NCBI RefSeq assembly: GCF_002154695.1 | Contig: NZ_MTAV01000082.1 | Span: forward strand, 62,001-126,000 | From: Nostoc sp. T09 | GTDB lineage: Bacteria > Cyanobacteriota > Cyanobacteriia > Cyanobacteriales > Nostocaceae | Length of the DNA: 64,000 bases | Direction: 5' to 3' | Shown here: positions 25,717-35,417 of the stretch, piece after piece | Position numbering within the stretch: position 1 is the stretch's first letter | Layout of the letters: each line of letters begins with the position of its first letter | Position numbers and translations under genes: made by a program | The notes under the pieces: generated by a model | The model's database searches: none | Seen by the model: the letters and a program-made list of their open reading frames with translations, nothing else | What the model was told of the DNA's origin: nothing

Positions 25717-27165
25717 ATGCAAATAAACGAATTGGTAATAGCTGAAAATATAGAAGAAGAAGCCTGGCAAGCACTAGAAAAGTCAATTATCTATTATCAA
25801 GGTCGTCCTATTGGGACTTTGGCCGCATACGATGCATCTGTAGAGGCGCTGAATTACGACCAATGCTTTATCCGAGATTTTGTTTCGTCGGCTCTAATTT
25901 TCCTAATCAAAGGTAAAACGGAAATTGTCCGCAATTTTCTAGAAGAAACATTAAAGTTACAGCCTAAAGAAAGAGCATTAGATGCATATAAACCTGGAAG
26001 AGGTCTAATTCCAGCTAGCTTCAAAGTTGTGTCTCTCAATGGTGAGGAATATTTAGAAGCAGATTTTGGCGAACATGCGATCGCTAGAGTTACACCTGTT
26101 GATTCCTGTCTCTGGTGGATTATTTTATTGCGTGCTTATGTAGTCGCTACTAAAGATTATTCCATAGCGTATCAGCCTGAATTTCAAAATGGTATCAAGT
26201 TGATTATGGAAATCTGCTTGGCGAATCGTTTTGATATGTACCCAACGTTGTTGGTTCCAGATGGCGCTTGTATGATTGATCGCCGTTTGGGTATATATGG
26301 TCATCCTCTAGAAATTCAAGTTTTATTTTATACGGCTCTGCGTGCTGCTCGTGAACTGCTAATTTGTCAAGGTAATCAGGATATTGTGGCAGCAATTGAT
26401 AACCGCTTACCTCTTTTATGCGCTCATATTCGTCAACATTATTGGATAGATATAAATCGCTTGAATGCGATTTATCGCTTCAAGAGTGAAGAGTATGGCA
26501 AAGGAGCAGTCAATTTATTCAATATATATGTAGACTCTCTTCCTTATTATGAATTAGATAAATGGCTACCGAGAAAAGGTGGTTATTTAGCTGGTAATGT
26601 TGGTCCTTCTCAACTAGATACTCGTTTCTTTTCCCTTGGTAATTTGATGGCGATCATTTCCGATCTTGCAACTGAAGAACAGTCGCAAGCGATTATGAAC
26701 CTCATTGAGGAAAGATGGGACGATTTGGTGGGAGATATGCCAATGAAAATTTGTTTCCCAGCTTTAGAACACGAAGAGTATAGAATTGTCACAGGATGTG
26801 ACCCCAAAAATATTCCTTGGTCTTATCATAATGCTGGAAGCTGGCCAGTTTTGATGTGGATGATGGCAGCTGCTGCTGTGAAAACTAACAAAACAGGTTT
26901 AGTTAGAAAGGCTATTGAACTTGCCCAAACACGTCTAAGTGAAGATGAATGGCCAGAATATTACGATGGTAAAAAAGGACGATTGATTGGTAAGCAAGCT
27001 AGGAAATATCAAACTTGGTCTATTGCTGGGTTCTTATTAGCAAAAGAACTGATAGCTAACCCCAGTTATTTACGATTAGTAAGTTTTGATGAATTATCCC
27101 CAGAAGCAGTTTCTAGAGCATGTGAGTTTGAAATTGGTAGTATAGATCCATACATGCCGCGATAG
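25717..27165 (+). CDS. Neutral/alkaline invertase (GH100), upstream copy
   Basis: This enzyme hydrolyses sucrose to glucose and fructose in the cytosol. The 482-residue protein shows the GH100 pattern: [26 protein letters not shown] holding the catalytic acid region, [64 protein letters not shown] and [19 protein letters not shown] near the end. No signal peptide. It is about three quarters identical by eye to the gene that follows, so the two are tandem paralogues. The usual RDFVPSA is RDFVSSA here. Such invertases are needed to use sucrose during heterocyst-based nitrogen fixation. Confidence 0.94.
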   Translation: MQINELVIAENIEEEAWQALEKSIIYYQGRPIGTLAAYDASVEALNYDQCFIRDFVSSALIFLIKGKTEIVRNFLEETLKLQPKERALDAYKPGRGLIPASFKVVSLNGEEYLEADFGEHAIARVTPVDSCLWWIILLRAYVVATKDYSIAYQPEFQNGIKLIMEICLANRFDMYPTLLVPDGACMIDRRLGIYGHPLEIQVLFYTALRAARELLICQGNQDIVAAIDNRLPLLCAHIRQHYWIDINRLNAIYRFKSEEYGKGAVNLFNIYVDSLPYYELDKWLPRKGGYLAGNVGPSQLDTRFFSLGNLMAIISDLATEEQSQAIMNLIEERWDDLVGDMPMKICFPALEHEEYRIVTGCDPKNIPWSYHNAGSWPVLMWMMAAAAVKTNKTGLVRKAIELAQTRLSEDEWPEYYDGKKGRLIGKQARKYQTWSIAGFLLAKELIANPSYLRLVSFDELSPEAVSRACEFEIGSIDPYMPR

Positions 27166-27221
27166 CAGCAAAGTTTTATTGCTACTAAAATAAACTGATT
27201 GTTCAGGATAAACAATATTTT

Positions 27222-27254
27222 AAAAGCCCCTTTGTAGCTATAGGGGCTTTTCTG
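27222..27254 (+). terminator. Terminator between the invertase genes
   Basis: AAAAGCCCC and GGGGCTTTT form a perfect nine-pair stem around tttgtagctata, followed by ctgtttt. It implies the second invertase has its own promoter. Confidence 0.85.
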
Positions 27255-27496
27255 TTTTCTAAATTGCTCTCTACGAGCACTTCAAGAATATGTCATCACA
27301 GAAAATGAAGTAAGTGAAAAAGTTGGCCTATCCTGAGAGAATGGACAATGAATTATAGCGCTGGAGAAAGTGTGGCAAAAGCTCAGTGACTATATATTTT
27401 TGTCTTTATTAATCGGCGAAAAAGCATTACATCAACAAAGAAAAATAAAAGTATCATTTACTGCCAAAATCCAAGAAAGATGGAGTGGTTCTCGTA

Positions 27497-28912
27497 ATGG
27501 AAAGAGAGGAATTAGTAATATTTGATGAGATAGAGAAACAGGCATGGGAACTACTAGAAAAGTCGATTATTTACTATCAAGGTCGCCCTATAGGTACAAT
27601 CGCCGCTAGCGAGCCATCAGAAGTAGCATTGAATTACGATCATTGCTTTGTCAGAGATTTTGTACCATCAGCCTTACTTTTTCTGATCAAAGGTAGATAT
27701 GATATTGTCCGTAATTTCCTTGAAGAAACTTTAAAATTACAACCAACTGAAAATCTCTTAAATGCTTATACCCCTGGTCGAGGTTTGATACCAGCAAGCT
27801 TCAAAGTGGTATCAACGAATGAGCAAGAATATTTAGAAGCAGATTTTGGCGAACATGCGATCGCTAGAGTTACACCAGTTGATTCCTGCCTCTGGTGGAT
27901 TATTATTTTATATGCATATGTCAAAGCCACAAAAGATATAAATTTCGCCTTGCAACCTGAGTTTCAGCAGGGAATCGTGTTAATCATGGAACTCTGCTTG
28001 GCGACTCGATTTGATATGTACCCAACGCTATTAGTTCCAGATGGCGCTTGTATGATTCAACGGCGTTTGGGTATTTACGGCTATCCTTTAGAAATTCAAG
28101 CTCTATTTTATGGGGCATTGCGTGCTGCTCGCAAGTTACTAATTTGTGCAGGCGATGAAGAGATTGTTATAGGTATTGATAATCGCTTACCTGTATTACG
28201 AGATCATATTCGGAATCATTATTGGATAGATATGCATCGCCTGAATGCAATTTATCGCTTTAAAGGTGAAGAATATGGTCATACAGCCGTCAATCAGTTC
28301 AATATATATGCAGATTCAATTGCTTATGCTAAGTTGGCTCTTTGGTTACCAAAACTCGGTGGTTATTTAGCTGGTAATGTTGGTCCCTCGCAGCTAGATA
28401 CTCGCTTTTTTTCACTTGGAAATTTGATGGCGATTTTGACTTCTTTAGCTAGCGATCGCCAATCACAAGCAATTATGAATTTGATTGAAGAACAGTGGCA
28501 AGACTTAGTGGCAGAAATGCCGATGAAAATCTGTTTCCCTGCTATAGAAAAAGAAGAGTACAGAATTTTTACAGGATGTGACCCCAAAAATCCACCTTGG
28601 TCGTATCATAATGGTGGCAGTTGGCCAGTCTTATTGTGGTTGTTAACTGCTGCTGCTCAAAAAACAGGTAGAACAAGTCTTGCTCAACGCGCTATTGAAA
28701 TTGCCCAAACCCGTCTTAGTGAAGATCAATGGCCGCAATATTACGATGGGACGAGGGGATTATTAATTGGTAAAGAAGCCAGGAGATATCAAACCTGGAC
28801 AATTACCGGGTTTTTATTAGCAAAAGAATTGATGCGCAACTCTGATTATTTAGAATTAATGAGTTTTGCAGAATTTGATTTAAACAATGCTTCCCAAATT
28901 TGTGATTTATAA
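27497..28912 (+). CDS. Neutral/alkaline invertase (GH100), downstream copy
   Basis: This is a second cytosolic sucrose hydrolase, 471 residues from ATG 27497, which has ggag 12 bases upstream. The GTG at 27485 overlaps that site and is less likely. It has the same motif order as its neighbour: [78 protein letters not shown] and [11 protein letters not shown]. Nostoc strains usually carry two such enzymes (InvA and InvB) at separate loci; here two lie in tandem, separated by a terminator. Which corresponds to InvA or InvB cannot be settled by eye. Confidence 0.94.
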   Translation: MEREELVIFDEIEKQAWELLEKSIIYYQGRPIGTIAASEPSEVALNYDHCFVRDFVPSALLFLIKGRYDIVRNFLEETLKLQPTENLLNAYTPGRGLIPASFKVVSTNEQEYLEADFGEHAIARVTPVDSCLWWIIILYAYVKATKDINFALQPEFQQGIVLIMELCLATRFDMYPTLLVPDGACMIQRRLGIYGYPLEIQALFYGALRAARKLLICAGDEEIVIGIDNRLPVLRDHIRNHYWIDMHRLNAIYRFKGEEYGHTAVNQFNIYADSIAYAKLALWLPKLGGYLAGNVGPSQLDTRFFSLGNLMAILTSLASDRQSQAIMNLIEEQWQDLVAEMPMKICFPAIEKEEYRIFTGCDPKNPPWSYHNGGSWPVLLWLLTAAAQKTGRTSLAQRAIEIAQTRLSEDQWPQYYDGTRGLLIGKEARRYQTWTITGFLLAKELMRNSDYLELMSFAEFDLNNASQICDL

Positions 28913-29200
28913 GTTTAAAGTTAGATAAAATCAGATAATTTGTATTGCTCTTATCTTATTTGCAAGCAAATAATTAATCATCCTGTAGGGCTGGCAATGC
29001 TTAGCCTAGATTACTTAATATTTTTTATAATTAATTGATGATTCCTGGAAATTTAATATTTAATAAATGAATCGCCAAGAACTCTAAGGAAGAGTGAGGT
29101 AATCATTAAGCGCAAGTTTATAGATAAGTACTATAAATATTGTCAGAATGTAAACATAGGATTCCTCATATATCCTGAAATCCATAATTTAAATATTTTC

Positions 29201-30565
29201 ATGATAAACCCCCGTCACATAGCTTTTCTTGCCCTGCGAGATGTTCACAAAGGGGCTTATGCTGATGTTGCTCTAGACAAAGTGCTGCAAAAGGTTAAAT
29301 TACAAGATATTGATCGCCGTTTAGTAACAGAATTAGTGTATGGCAGTGTCAGGCGACAACGCACCCTAGACACCTTGATTGACCAACTCGCCAAAAAGAA
29401 ATCTCACCAACAACCAAAAGACCTCCGTACTATTCTGCATTTAGGTTTATACCAACTATGCTATCAAGAACGGATTCCCGCCTCTGCGGCTGTTAATACT
29501 ACAGTCCAACTAGCTAAAGAAAATGGCTTTTCTGGACTTACGGGTTTTGTGAATGGTTTGTTGCGACAGTCCATTCGTGTTGCAGAGAATGATCGGGGAA
29601 ATTCTTCTCATCTCCCCTTGCAACTCCCAGAAAATCCTGTGGAACGCTTGGGTATTTTACACAGCTTTCCTGACTGGATTATTCAAGTATGGTTAGAACA
29701 ACTGAGTTTTGCTGAAACAGAACAGTTGTGTGAATGGATGAATCAATCACCAACAATTGACTTGCGAATCAACCCGCTTCGCACTTCTATAGATATAGTT
29801 GAAGCAGCGTTGCAATCGGCTGATGTGTTAGTGAAACGCCTTCCCAACTTGCCGCAAGCTTTAAGATTAATTAGCAACAGTGGCCCAATTCAAAATTTAC
29901 CGGGTTTTAGTGAAGGTTGGTGGGTTGTACAGGATAGTAGCGCTCAGATGGTGAGCCATTTGCTTGACCCCCAACCAGGTGAGGTGGTGATTGATGCGTG
30001 CGCTGCACCAGGGGGAAAAACAACTCACATGGCTGAGTTGATGGGGGATAAGGGTAAGATTTGGGCTTGCGATCGCACTCCCTCTAGGCTGCGTAAACTC
30101 CAAGAAAATGCCCGACGGTTAAATTTACAATCTATTCAAATTTGTATTGGGGACAGTCGCCAATTCTTAGAATTTCAAAATACCGCCGATCGCGTTTTAC
30201 TAGATGCTCCATGCTCTGGTTTGGGAACTTTGCATCGCCATGCTGATGCGCGTTGGCGACAAACACCAGAAACTGTCCAAGAACTTTCCCGGCTGCAAAA
30301 AGAATTACTTTCACATACCTCAACTTTTGTTAAACCAGGTGGAGTACTCGTCTACGCCACTTGTACGCTGCATCCAGCAGAAAATGAAGAGGTGATTTCA
30401 GAGTTTTTAACTCAATTCCCTAATTGGCAAATAGAGCCTCCTAGCGTTGATTCGCCTCTTGTTGGCTATTCCACTCCACAAGGTTGGTGCAAAGTTTGGC
30501 CCCATCGTCAGAATATGGATGGCTTTTTTATGGTTCGCTTAAGAAAAACTAATGATTCCGGGTGA
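29201..30565 (+). CDS. rsmB: 16S rRNA (cytosine-967-C5)-methyltransferase
   Basis: This enzyme methylates C967 of 16S rRNA with S-adenosylmethionine. The 454-residue protein has an N-terminal NusB-like RNA-binding domain (about 1-150, with LVYGSVRRQRTLDTLID and the TTVQLAK helix) and a C-terminal Rossmann methyltransferase. Key motifs are DACAAPGGKTTHMAELM, the first Cys motif LDAPCSGLGTLHRH and the catalytic ATCTLHPAENEEV. The length is normal. The start is ATG 29201. The next gene, a TerB-like protein, begins 57 bases after the stop, so co-transcription is possible. Confidence 0.96.
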   Translation: MINPRHIAFLALRDVHKGAYADVALDKVLQKVKLQDIDRRLVTELVYGSVRRQRTLDTLIDQLAKKKSHQQPKDLRTILHLGLYQLCYQERIPASAAVNTTVQLAKENGFSGLTGFVNGLLRQSIRVAENDRGNSSHLPLQLPENPVERLGILHSFPDWIIQVWLEQLSFAETEQLCEWMNQSPTIDLRINPLRTSIDIVEAALQSADVLVKRLPNLPQALRLISNSGPIQNLPGFSEGWWVVQDSSAQMVSHLLDPQPGEVVIDACAAPGGKTTHMAELMGDKGKIWACDRTPSRLRKLQENARRLNLQSIQICIGDSRQFLEFQNTADRVLLDAPCSGLGTLHRHADARWRQTPETVQELSRLQKELLSHTSTFVKPGGVLVYATCTLHPAENEEVISEFLTQFPNWQIEPPSVDSPLVGYSTPQGWCKVWPHRQNMDGFFMVRLRKTNDSG

Positions 30566-30622
30566 ATACTGGATTGGGATTGTACGATTTGATGGAGGTT
30601 TAAATCTCCCAGAGGATGCAGC

Positions 30623-31045
30623 ATGGTTACTGATTCCAATGTGAAAAACTTAGTGAAAATCCTGATCGGTGCGGCGTGGATTGATGGTGTAATCCAGCCG
30701 GAAGAACGGCAATACCTCCGAGAAATAGCCCAAGCCAAAGGTGTAGCTACCGATCCAGAGATTAAGCCGTGGTTGTACGAATTGGTTCCTGTACAACCAA
30801 AAGAATGCTATGGCTGGGTGCAAGAATATTTAGGCGATCGCCCCAGCATTGAAGATTGTGTCAGCCTAATTGAAGCTATCAGTGGTTTAATTTACAGCGA
30901 CGGCGACGTGGCGATAGAGGAAGCAAGACTCCTGACAAAATTACAGGAGATTACTAAGGCCAGTGAGTCAACCCAATCAGCCCACACTGCTTTGCTCAAA
31001 CAAATTCAAAAGCTTTATCGGCGTTGGGTTGAAGTTCAAAACTAA
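30623..31045 (+). CDS. TerB-family protein
   Basis: The 140-residue, all-helical protein has the TerB layout: two repeats of an acidic-helix motif, AAWIDGVIQPEERQYLREIA and SGLIYSDGDVAIEEARLL, whose Asp/Glu residues can bind metal ions. TerB proteins are cytosolic and occur in tellurite or stress-response sets, but single TerB-like genes such as this are common and of unknown role. No other ter genes are nearby. It follows rsmB on the same strand. Confidence 0.75.
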   Translation: MVTDSNVKNLVKILIGAAWIDGVIQPEERQYLREIAQAKGVATDPEIKPWLYELVPVQPKECYGWVQEYLGDRPSIEDCVSLIEAISGLIYSDGDVAIEEARLLTKLQEITKASESTQSAHTALLKQIQKLYRRWVEVQN

Positions 31046-31139
31046 CAGAGATTTATGATTTGTGAGTTAATCAGACGCGGTTTATCGCGCCTGTTGATGA
31101 TTTTAAAATTTGATAATTTAACTCAGCACTCATTACTGC

Positions 31140-31364
31140 TTATGACTTCGGTTCACCCACACCCGGAGTCTCTTCTTTTTCAACTTTGGGCACAAAGTCA
31201 GGACGCTCTTTGCTTTCCCAACCGGGGGGACGCTTAGAGTTGTACCAGGCGATCGAGCCAATGGTGACAGCAGCAATAAAACCAACAACATACACTAAGG
31301 TAAAGGCAAAAGGAAAATGCGGCGCATCTGCTGCTTGTGCTGCTGTTTGCATCAATAAAAGCAT
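31140..31364 (-). CDS. Small one-helix membrane protein, cyanobacterial type
   Basis: The 74-residue product has a short start (MLLLMQTAAQAADA), one membrane helix (about 18-40, FAFTLVYVVGFIAAVTIGSI), the motif WYNSKRPPGWE just after the helix, and a charged Lys/Glu/Pro tail. ATG 31364 has taggaga at ideal spacing. It is like the small one-helix proteins that accompany photosystem II assembly (for example Psb35 in size and topology), but I am not certain of the family. The charged tail would lie on the cytosolic side. It is convergent with the TerB gene and downstream of the penicillin-binding protein gene. Confidence 0.7.
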   Translation of the reverse strand: MLLLMQTAAQAADAPHFPFAFTLVYVVGFIAAVTIGSIAWYNSKRPPGWESKERPDFVPKVEKEETPGVGEPKS

Positions 31365-31458
31365 GAGTATATTCTCCTAATCTAGGTAACACTGCTTATC
31401 AGACTATAAAACGAGCGTAGCACCTAACATCCCCCCCTAGTTTGAACAGTTAAATATC

Positions 31459-31490
31459 AACAGTTGAATATCGGTTGATATTCAACTGTT
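31459..31490. terminator. Perfect 14-pair hairpin after the PBP gene
   Basis: AACAGTTGAATATC and GATATTCAACTGTT pair perfectly around GGTT. A near-copy of the left arm (AACAGTTAAATATC) stands directly upstream at 31445-31458. It is immediately followed by a second hairpin. Confidence 0.6.
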
Positions 31491-31520
31491 TAGTTTCCTT
31501 AGCTACAGCTAAGGAAACTA
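31491..31520 (-). terminator. Perfect 13-pair hairpin after the PBP gene
   Basis: TAGTTTCCTTAGC and GCTAAGGAAACTA pair around TACA. It lies 36 bases downstream of the PBP gene (minus strand) and abuts the other hairpin with no spacer. Confidence 0.65.
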
Positions 31521-31555
31521 AAAGATGCGCAAGCTAGCAACTTAAATAATTAGTC

Positions 31556-34012
31556 TCATTCCGAAGAGGATGGTTTAAGCCTGTCCCGCCAGGAAGGTTG
31601 ACTTGAAGAGGAATTTGAGGAACCAGATGACCTATTACCTGAGGACGATGATGACCTCCGATATCTGCGAGGCGAGGAAGATTCAGAAGACTCTACCCGC
31701 CGACTGCGCCGTCTGGGACGAGATTCTGAAGAATCACTGTTGTTGCTCACTTCTTCGCTACGATACCGACGCCGTCTGCGAGATGAACCTGTTTCATCAT
31801 CTTGCTGTTGATAATAACGTCTGCGGCGTCTTGGAGTTTCTTCTTGTTGCTGGTCTTGTTGATAATATCTACGTCTTCTAGATGGACGCTCCTCATTGCT
31901 AGAGTTATCCTCATCGTCATCACCAGAGGAAACAGCCTTATTCACAATTCGTTTAGGCTTCAGAGGTTGGGCCTTGATAGTGCCTTTACGACCGTCTAGT
32001 TTAGGACGTGCAGGAAACTTTTCTACTGGCATATCTTTTACGGCTTTTTCCATAAATTCATGCCAGGTATAAGCAGCACTACCGCTACTACCCCAAGTCG
32101 GGCGGTTATCATCATTACCTAGCCAAACTCCTGTCACCAGTTGGGGGATGTAGCCAATAAACCATAAATCGCGGGCTTCATCGGAGGTGCCAGTCTTCCC
32201 AGCTACAGGTCTATTATCTAATTGAGCAGCAGCACCAGTACCCGCTTCTACTACGTTACGTAGCATCCAGGTCATGATAGCCGTACTATCAGCGTCAAGG
32301 GCGCGCTTGGAAGCGAAATTAGCCGACCAAATTACTTGTCCTTGGCGGTTAAGGATACGGCGAATACCATGAACTTCTGTGTGTAAGCCTTGGGTAGCAA
32401 AGCTACCATAAGCGCTAGTCAACTCCAGTAGATTCACTTCATTCGAGCCAAGGGCTAAGGAATAGGTAGGCTTGAGTTCTGATTTAATTCCCATATCATG
32501 GGCAAGTTTAATTGTTGGCTCAAATCCCACATCAATTAATGTCTTCACCGCAATGATATTAATCGAACTGGTGAGGGCATCTCGCATACTCATCCAGCCC
32601 CGGAAGTTTTCACTGTAGTTTTTCGGTTCATAGCCATCTACGACAAAGGGAGCATCTAAGTAGCTGTCATAGGGACTCTTACCAGTAGCGATCGCGGTGG
32701 CATAGACAAATCCTTTAAATGTCGAGCCTGGCTGACGTTGGGCTTGAGTCACGCGATTAAACTGGTTTTTCCCAAAGTCTTTGCCCCCAACCATTGCCTG
32801 AATTTCACCATTACGGGGGTCAATGGCAACCATTGCTGCTTGTTTAAAATTTTCCCAGCGACCTTGATTTCTTAGCGTTTTCGCCACTGCTTCTTCTGCA
32901 AACTTCTGCCAAGTTGGGTTTAAGGTAGTTTCCACTACTAAACCCCCGCCTGCTAACACATCAGGAGAAACATACTTGGGCAATTCTTTTTGAACATAGG
33001 TAGTAAAGTAGGGTGAATCTACTTGCAGGCGCTTAGGTAAGCTACTGTTGAGGGTTACTGGTTCCCGAGTTGCTGCTTCTCTTTCAACGGCTGTAATTAC
33101 GCCATCTTCTTGCATCCGCTGCAACACCAAATTCCGCCTGGCTTTAGCAGCTTCTGGATTTCTCTCTGGGGAGTAGAGACTGGGGGCTGGCGCTAATCCG
33201 GCGATGGTGGCCATTTCCGGTAAGGTCAGTTGATCCACTGATTTGCTGAAGTATACCCATGCAGCATCAGCTACACCATAAGCCCCAGATCCCAAATACA
33301 CCAGATTTAAGTAACGCTCAAGAATCTGGTCTTTGGTCAATTCGTGCTCCATCTTTTGTGCCAGACGGACTTCTTTGAGCTTGCGCCAGACTGTCTTTTC
33401 TTGTTTGAGGAAGAGAATTCGCGCTAGCTGTTGAGTAATCGTGCTACCACCTTCAACAACATCTTGCGATCGCAAGTTATTCCAAACTGCTCTGACTATT
33501 CCTTGAGGATCAACTCCATTGTGTTGCTGAAATCTTCTATCTTCTGAGGCGATGAAAGCTTTTTTAAACTTTTCTGGTATTTGCTCCAGCTTTAGCTGTT
33601 CTCTTGCTGCTTCTCCTTGCTGTTGCAAGATAGTACCGTCAGCAGCTTTAATGGTTAATGTTTGCTCTCGGACAACGGCGTTCAATTCAGCTTTATCTGG
33701 CAATGTGCGGTCTATTGTCCCAATGCCGTAGTTAAAGGCGATAATTCCACCACCTAGACTTAAGCCTGCCCAGAACCAAAGGCGACGATAAAACGGTTTA
33801 TCGCTACTGGATAGTTTGGCAATTACTCCAGATGAGACGTTTTGCATCTGGCTTAGTACCTGCCTTCCTTTGCCCAGCTTTGTTGGTGGTAAGTTCTCAT
33901 TGACAGATTCTTCATTTTCGAGATGATTACCAGGCGACAATCGCGGTTTCTCCTTGTCAGATGCACTTAAATCACTTGATCCTTGCTTGAACCAGGAGGT
34001 TAGTTTCCCCAC
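31556..34012 (-). CDS. Class A penicillin-binding protein (transglycosylase/transpeptidase)
   Basis: This bifunctional peptidoglycan synthase is anchored in the cytoplasmic membrane with its domains outside. The 818 residues start with a charged cytosolic part, then one membrane helix (about 79-100). The glycosyltransferase 51 domain has EDRRFQQHNGVD (catalytic Glu157) and GGSTITQQLA (188-197). The transpeptidase domain has STFK (430-433, acylated Ser430), SSIN (482-485) and KTGTS (606-610). After about residue 690 there is an unusual tail of Arg, Ser, Tyr, Gln and Glu repeats (RRRRYYQQ, RRRRRYRSEE, then Ser runs) ending SQPSWRDRLKPSSSE. Such tails may bind peptidoglycan or other wall polymers. 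Confidence 0.95.
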   Translation of the reverse strand: MGKLTSWFKQGSSDLSASDKEKPRLSPGNHLENEESVNENLPPTKLGKGRQVLSQMQNVSSGVIAKLSSSDKPFYRRLWFWAGLSLGGGIIAFNYGIGTIDRTLPDKAELNAVVREQTLTIKAADGTILQQQGEAAREQLKLEQIPEKFKKAFIASEDRRFQQHNGVDPQGIVRAVWNNLRSQDVVEGGSTITQQLARILFLKQEKTVWRKLKEVRLAQKMEHELTKDQILERYLNLVYLGSGAYGVADAAWVYFSKSVDQLTLPEMATIAGLAPAPSLYSPERNPEAAKARRNLVLQRMQEDGVITAVEREAATREPVTLNSSLPKRLQVDSPYFTTYVQKELPKYVSPDVLAGGGLVVETTLNPTWQKFAEEAVAKTLRNQGRWENFKQAAMVAIDPRNGEIQAMVGGKDFGKNQFNRVTQAQRQPGSTFKGFVYATAIATGKSPYDSYLDAPFVVDGYEPKNYSENFRGWMSMRDALTSSINIIAVKTLIDVGFEPTIKLAHDMGIKSELKPTYSLALGSNEVNLLELTSAYGSFATQGLHTEVHGIRRILNRQGQVIWSANFASKRALDADSTAIMTWMLRNVVEAGTGAAAQLDNRPVAGKTGTSDEARDLWFIGYIPQLVTGVWLGNDDNRPTWGSSGSAAYTWHEFMEKAVKDMPVEKFPARPKLDGRKGTIKAQPLKPKRIVNKAVSSGDDDEDNSSNEERPSRRRRYYQQDQQQEETPRRRRRYYQQQDDETGSSRRRRRYRSEEVSNNSDSSESRPRRRSRRVESSESSSPRRYRRSSSSSGNRSSGSSNSSSSQPSWRDRLKPSSSE

Positions 34013-34227
34013 CTTAGTTCCTCGCTCAAATGTAGTTGTTACCTAACCACCAGTAGTTTCGGGGTTAGCTTACCACCTTTGTGTTAGTATAATATCCCAT
34101 AAATAAACCAGAGAATTAAGTATCAAACAGTGATTTTTTGGAATTCTTTAAATTTGATCCCGTAAATATTAATACAGAATTTTATTAAAATTTCGCAGTC
34201 AAAATACTGCCTTCAGAAACTAAAACT

Positions 34228-34773
34228 ATGCCGCAAGGTACAGGCACAAAGACGAGCAGCATGTTGAAAACTGGTGCGATCGCTAAAGGCGTTCGTGCTG
34301 CGATCGCGCTTGGTAGTAATATCGGAGATTCAAGGGAAATTTTAGAAGCAGCGATCGCAACTTTAGCCAAAACACCAGGTATTGTTCTAGAAGCCAAGTC
34401 TCATTGGTATAAAACTAAAGCCGTAGGTCCGCCACAGCCAGATTACTTAAACGGCTGCGTCATAGTGAGAATCTTTATGCTACCGCAGCTGTTATTAGAA
34501 ACTTTATTAGCGATTGAACAAAAATTTGGGCGTGTTCGTCAAGAACGTTGGGGACCCCGCACCCTAGATTTAGATTTGCTCTTATATGATGACTTAATTG
34601 TAGATACACCAACCCTGCAAATTCCCCATCCCCGAATGCGGGAGCGGGCTTTTGTGTTGGTTCCCTTGACAGAAATTGCCCCAGATTGGGTAGAACCAGT
34701 TTCTGGATGTGTTATTAAAGATTTGGTTAAAGAGGTAAACTGTTCTGATGTACATTTATTGATGGGCAGTTAA
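34228..34773 (+). CDS. folK: 2-amino-4-hydroxy-6-hydroxymethyldihydropteridine pyrophosphokinase
   Basis: This enzyme transfers pyrophosphate from ATP to 6-hydroxymethyl-7,8-dihydropterin in folate synthesis. The 181-residue product has IALGSNIGDSREILEAAI, SHWYKTKAVGPPQPDYLNGCV and the signature ERWGPRTLDLDLLLYDD (metal-binding Asp pair), followed by IPHPRMRERAFVLVPL. The start at ATG 34228 gives about 20 extra residues before the first strand. ATG 34261 would be closer to the usual N-terminus and is a fair alternative. The NUDIX gene begins 88 bases downstream. Confidence 0.95.
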   Translation: MPQGTGTKTSSMLKTGAIAKGVRAAIALGSNIGDSREILEAAIATLAKTPGIVLEAKSHWYKTKAVGPPQPDYLNGCVIVRIFMLPQLLLETLLAIEQKFGRVRQERWGPRTLDLDLLLYDDLIVDTPTLQIPHPRMRERAFVLVPLTEIAPDWVEPVSGCVIKDLVKEVNCSDVHLLMGS

Positions 34774-34861
34774 AATTACCATCCATAAATGCAGAGAGCT
34801 TCTGAGTTGTACAACCAGCTTCAGTGTTTGCCTGTGTATCTAAAGACAATATAATTTTACT

Positions 34862-35410
34862 ATGCCATTAGGTAGAGAATTACCACAGCTGCTGAAACAA
34901 CGCTTGTTCTATAAAGGGCGCAAGTTTAATTTTGAAGTTAATCGCTTGCGGTTACCCAACAAAGCGGAGGGAGAATGGGAATGTATTCGTCATCCAGGTG
35001 GTGCTCTAGCTGTGCCCGTAACAGCAGAGGGTAAGCTGATATTGCTGCGCCAGTACCGTTTTGCAATTCAAGGCAGAATCATCGAATTTCCGGCGGGTAC
35101 AGTAGAACCCGGTGAAGATCCCCTAGAAACGGTGCAGCGTGAACTTCAAGAAGAAACTGGTTATCGTGCCCAAAAGTGGGACAAGTTAGGAGAGTTTTTT
35201 TTAGCTCCTGGCTATTCGGATGAAATTCTCTACGCTTTTCTCGCGCGAGATGTAGAAGAGTTAGAGACACCACCAGCCAAAGAAGAGGATGAAGATATTG
35301 AAATCCTCTATTACACTCCGCAAGAACTGGAGAAAGCTTTTCTAGACGGTGAACCAGTAGATGCTAAAACGATTTCTAGCTTTTTGTTGGCTCGTCCTTT
35401 CTTAGTTTAA
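34862..35410 (+). CDS. NUDIX hydrolase, probable ADP-ribose pyrophosphatase
   Basis: The 182-residue protein has a complete Nudix box at residues 79-101 (G79, E85, REL and the EETG metal-binding glutamates). It has the layout of ADP-ribose pyrophosphatases: a substrate-side N-terminal strand set, QYRFAIQGRIIEFPAGTVEPGE, and YSDEILYAFLARD after the box. It would split ADP-ribose to AMP and ribose 5-phosphate. The next gene, seven bases on, encodes an ADP-ribosylglycohydrolase, so the pair can release and then break down ADP-ribose. The substrate is inferred from family and context. Confidence 0.88.
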   Translation: MPLGRELPQLLKQRLFYKGRKFNFEVNRLRLPNKAEGEWECIRHPGGALAVPVTAEGKLILLRQYRFAIQGRIIEFPAGTVEPGEDPLETVQRELQEETGYRAQKWDKLGEFFLAPGYSDEILYAFLARDVEELETPPAKEEDEDIEILYYTPQELEKAFLDGEPVDAKTISSFLLARPFLV

Positions 35411-35417
35411 GGTCAAT

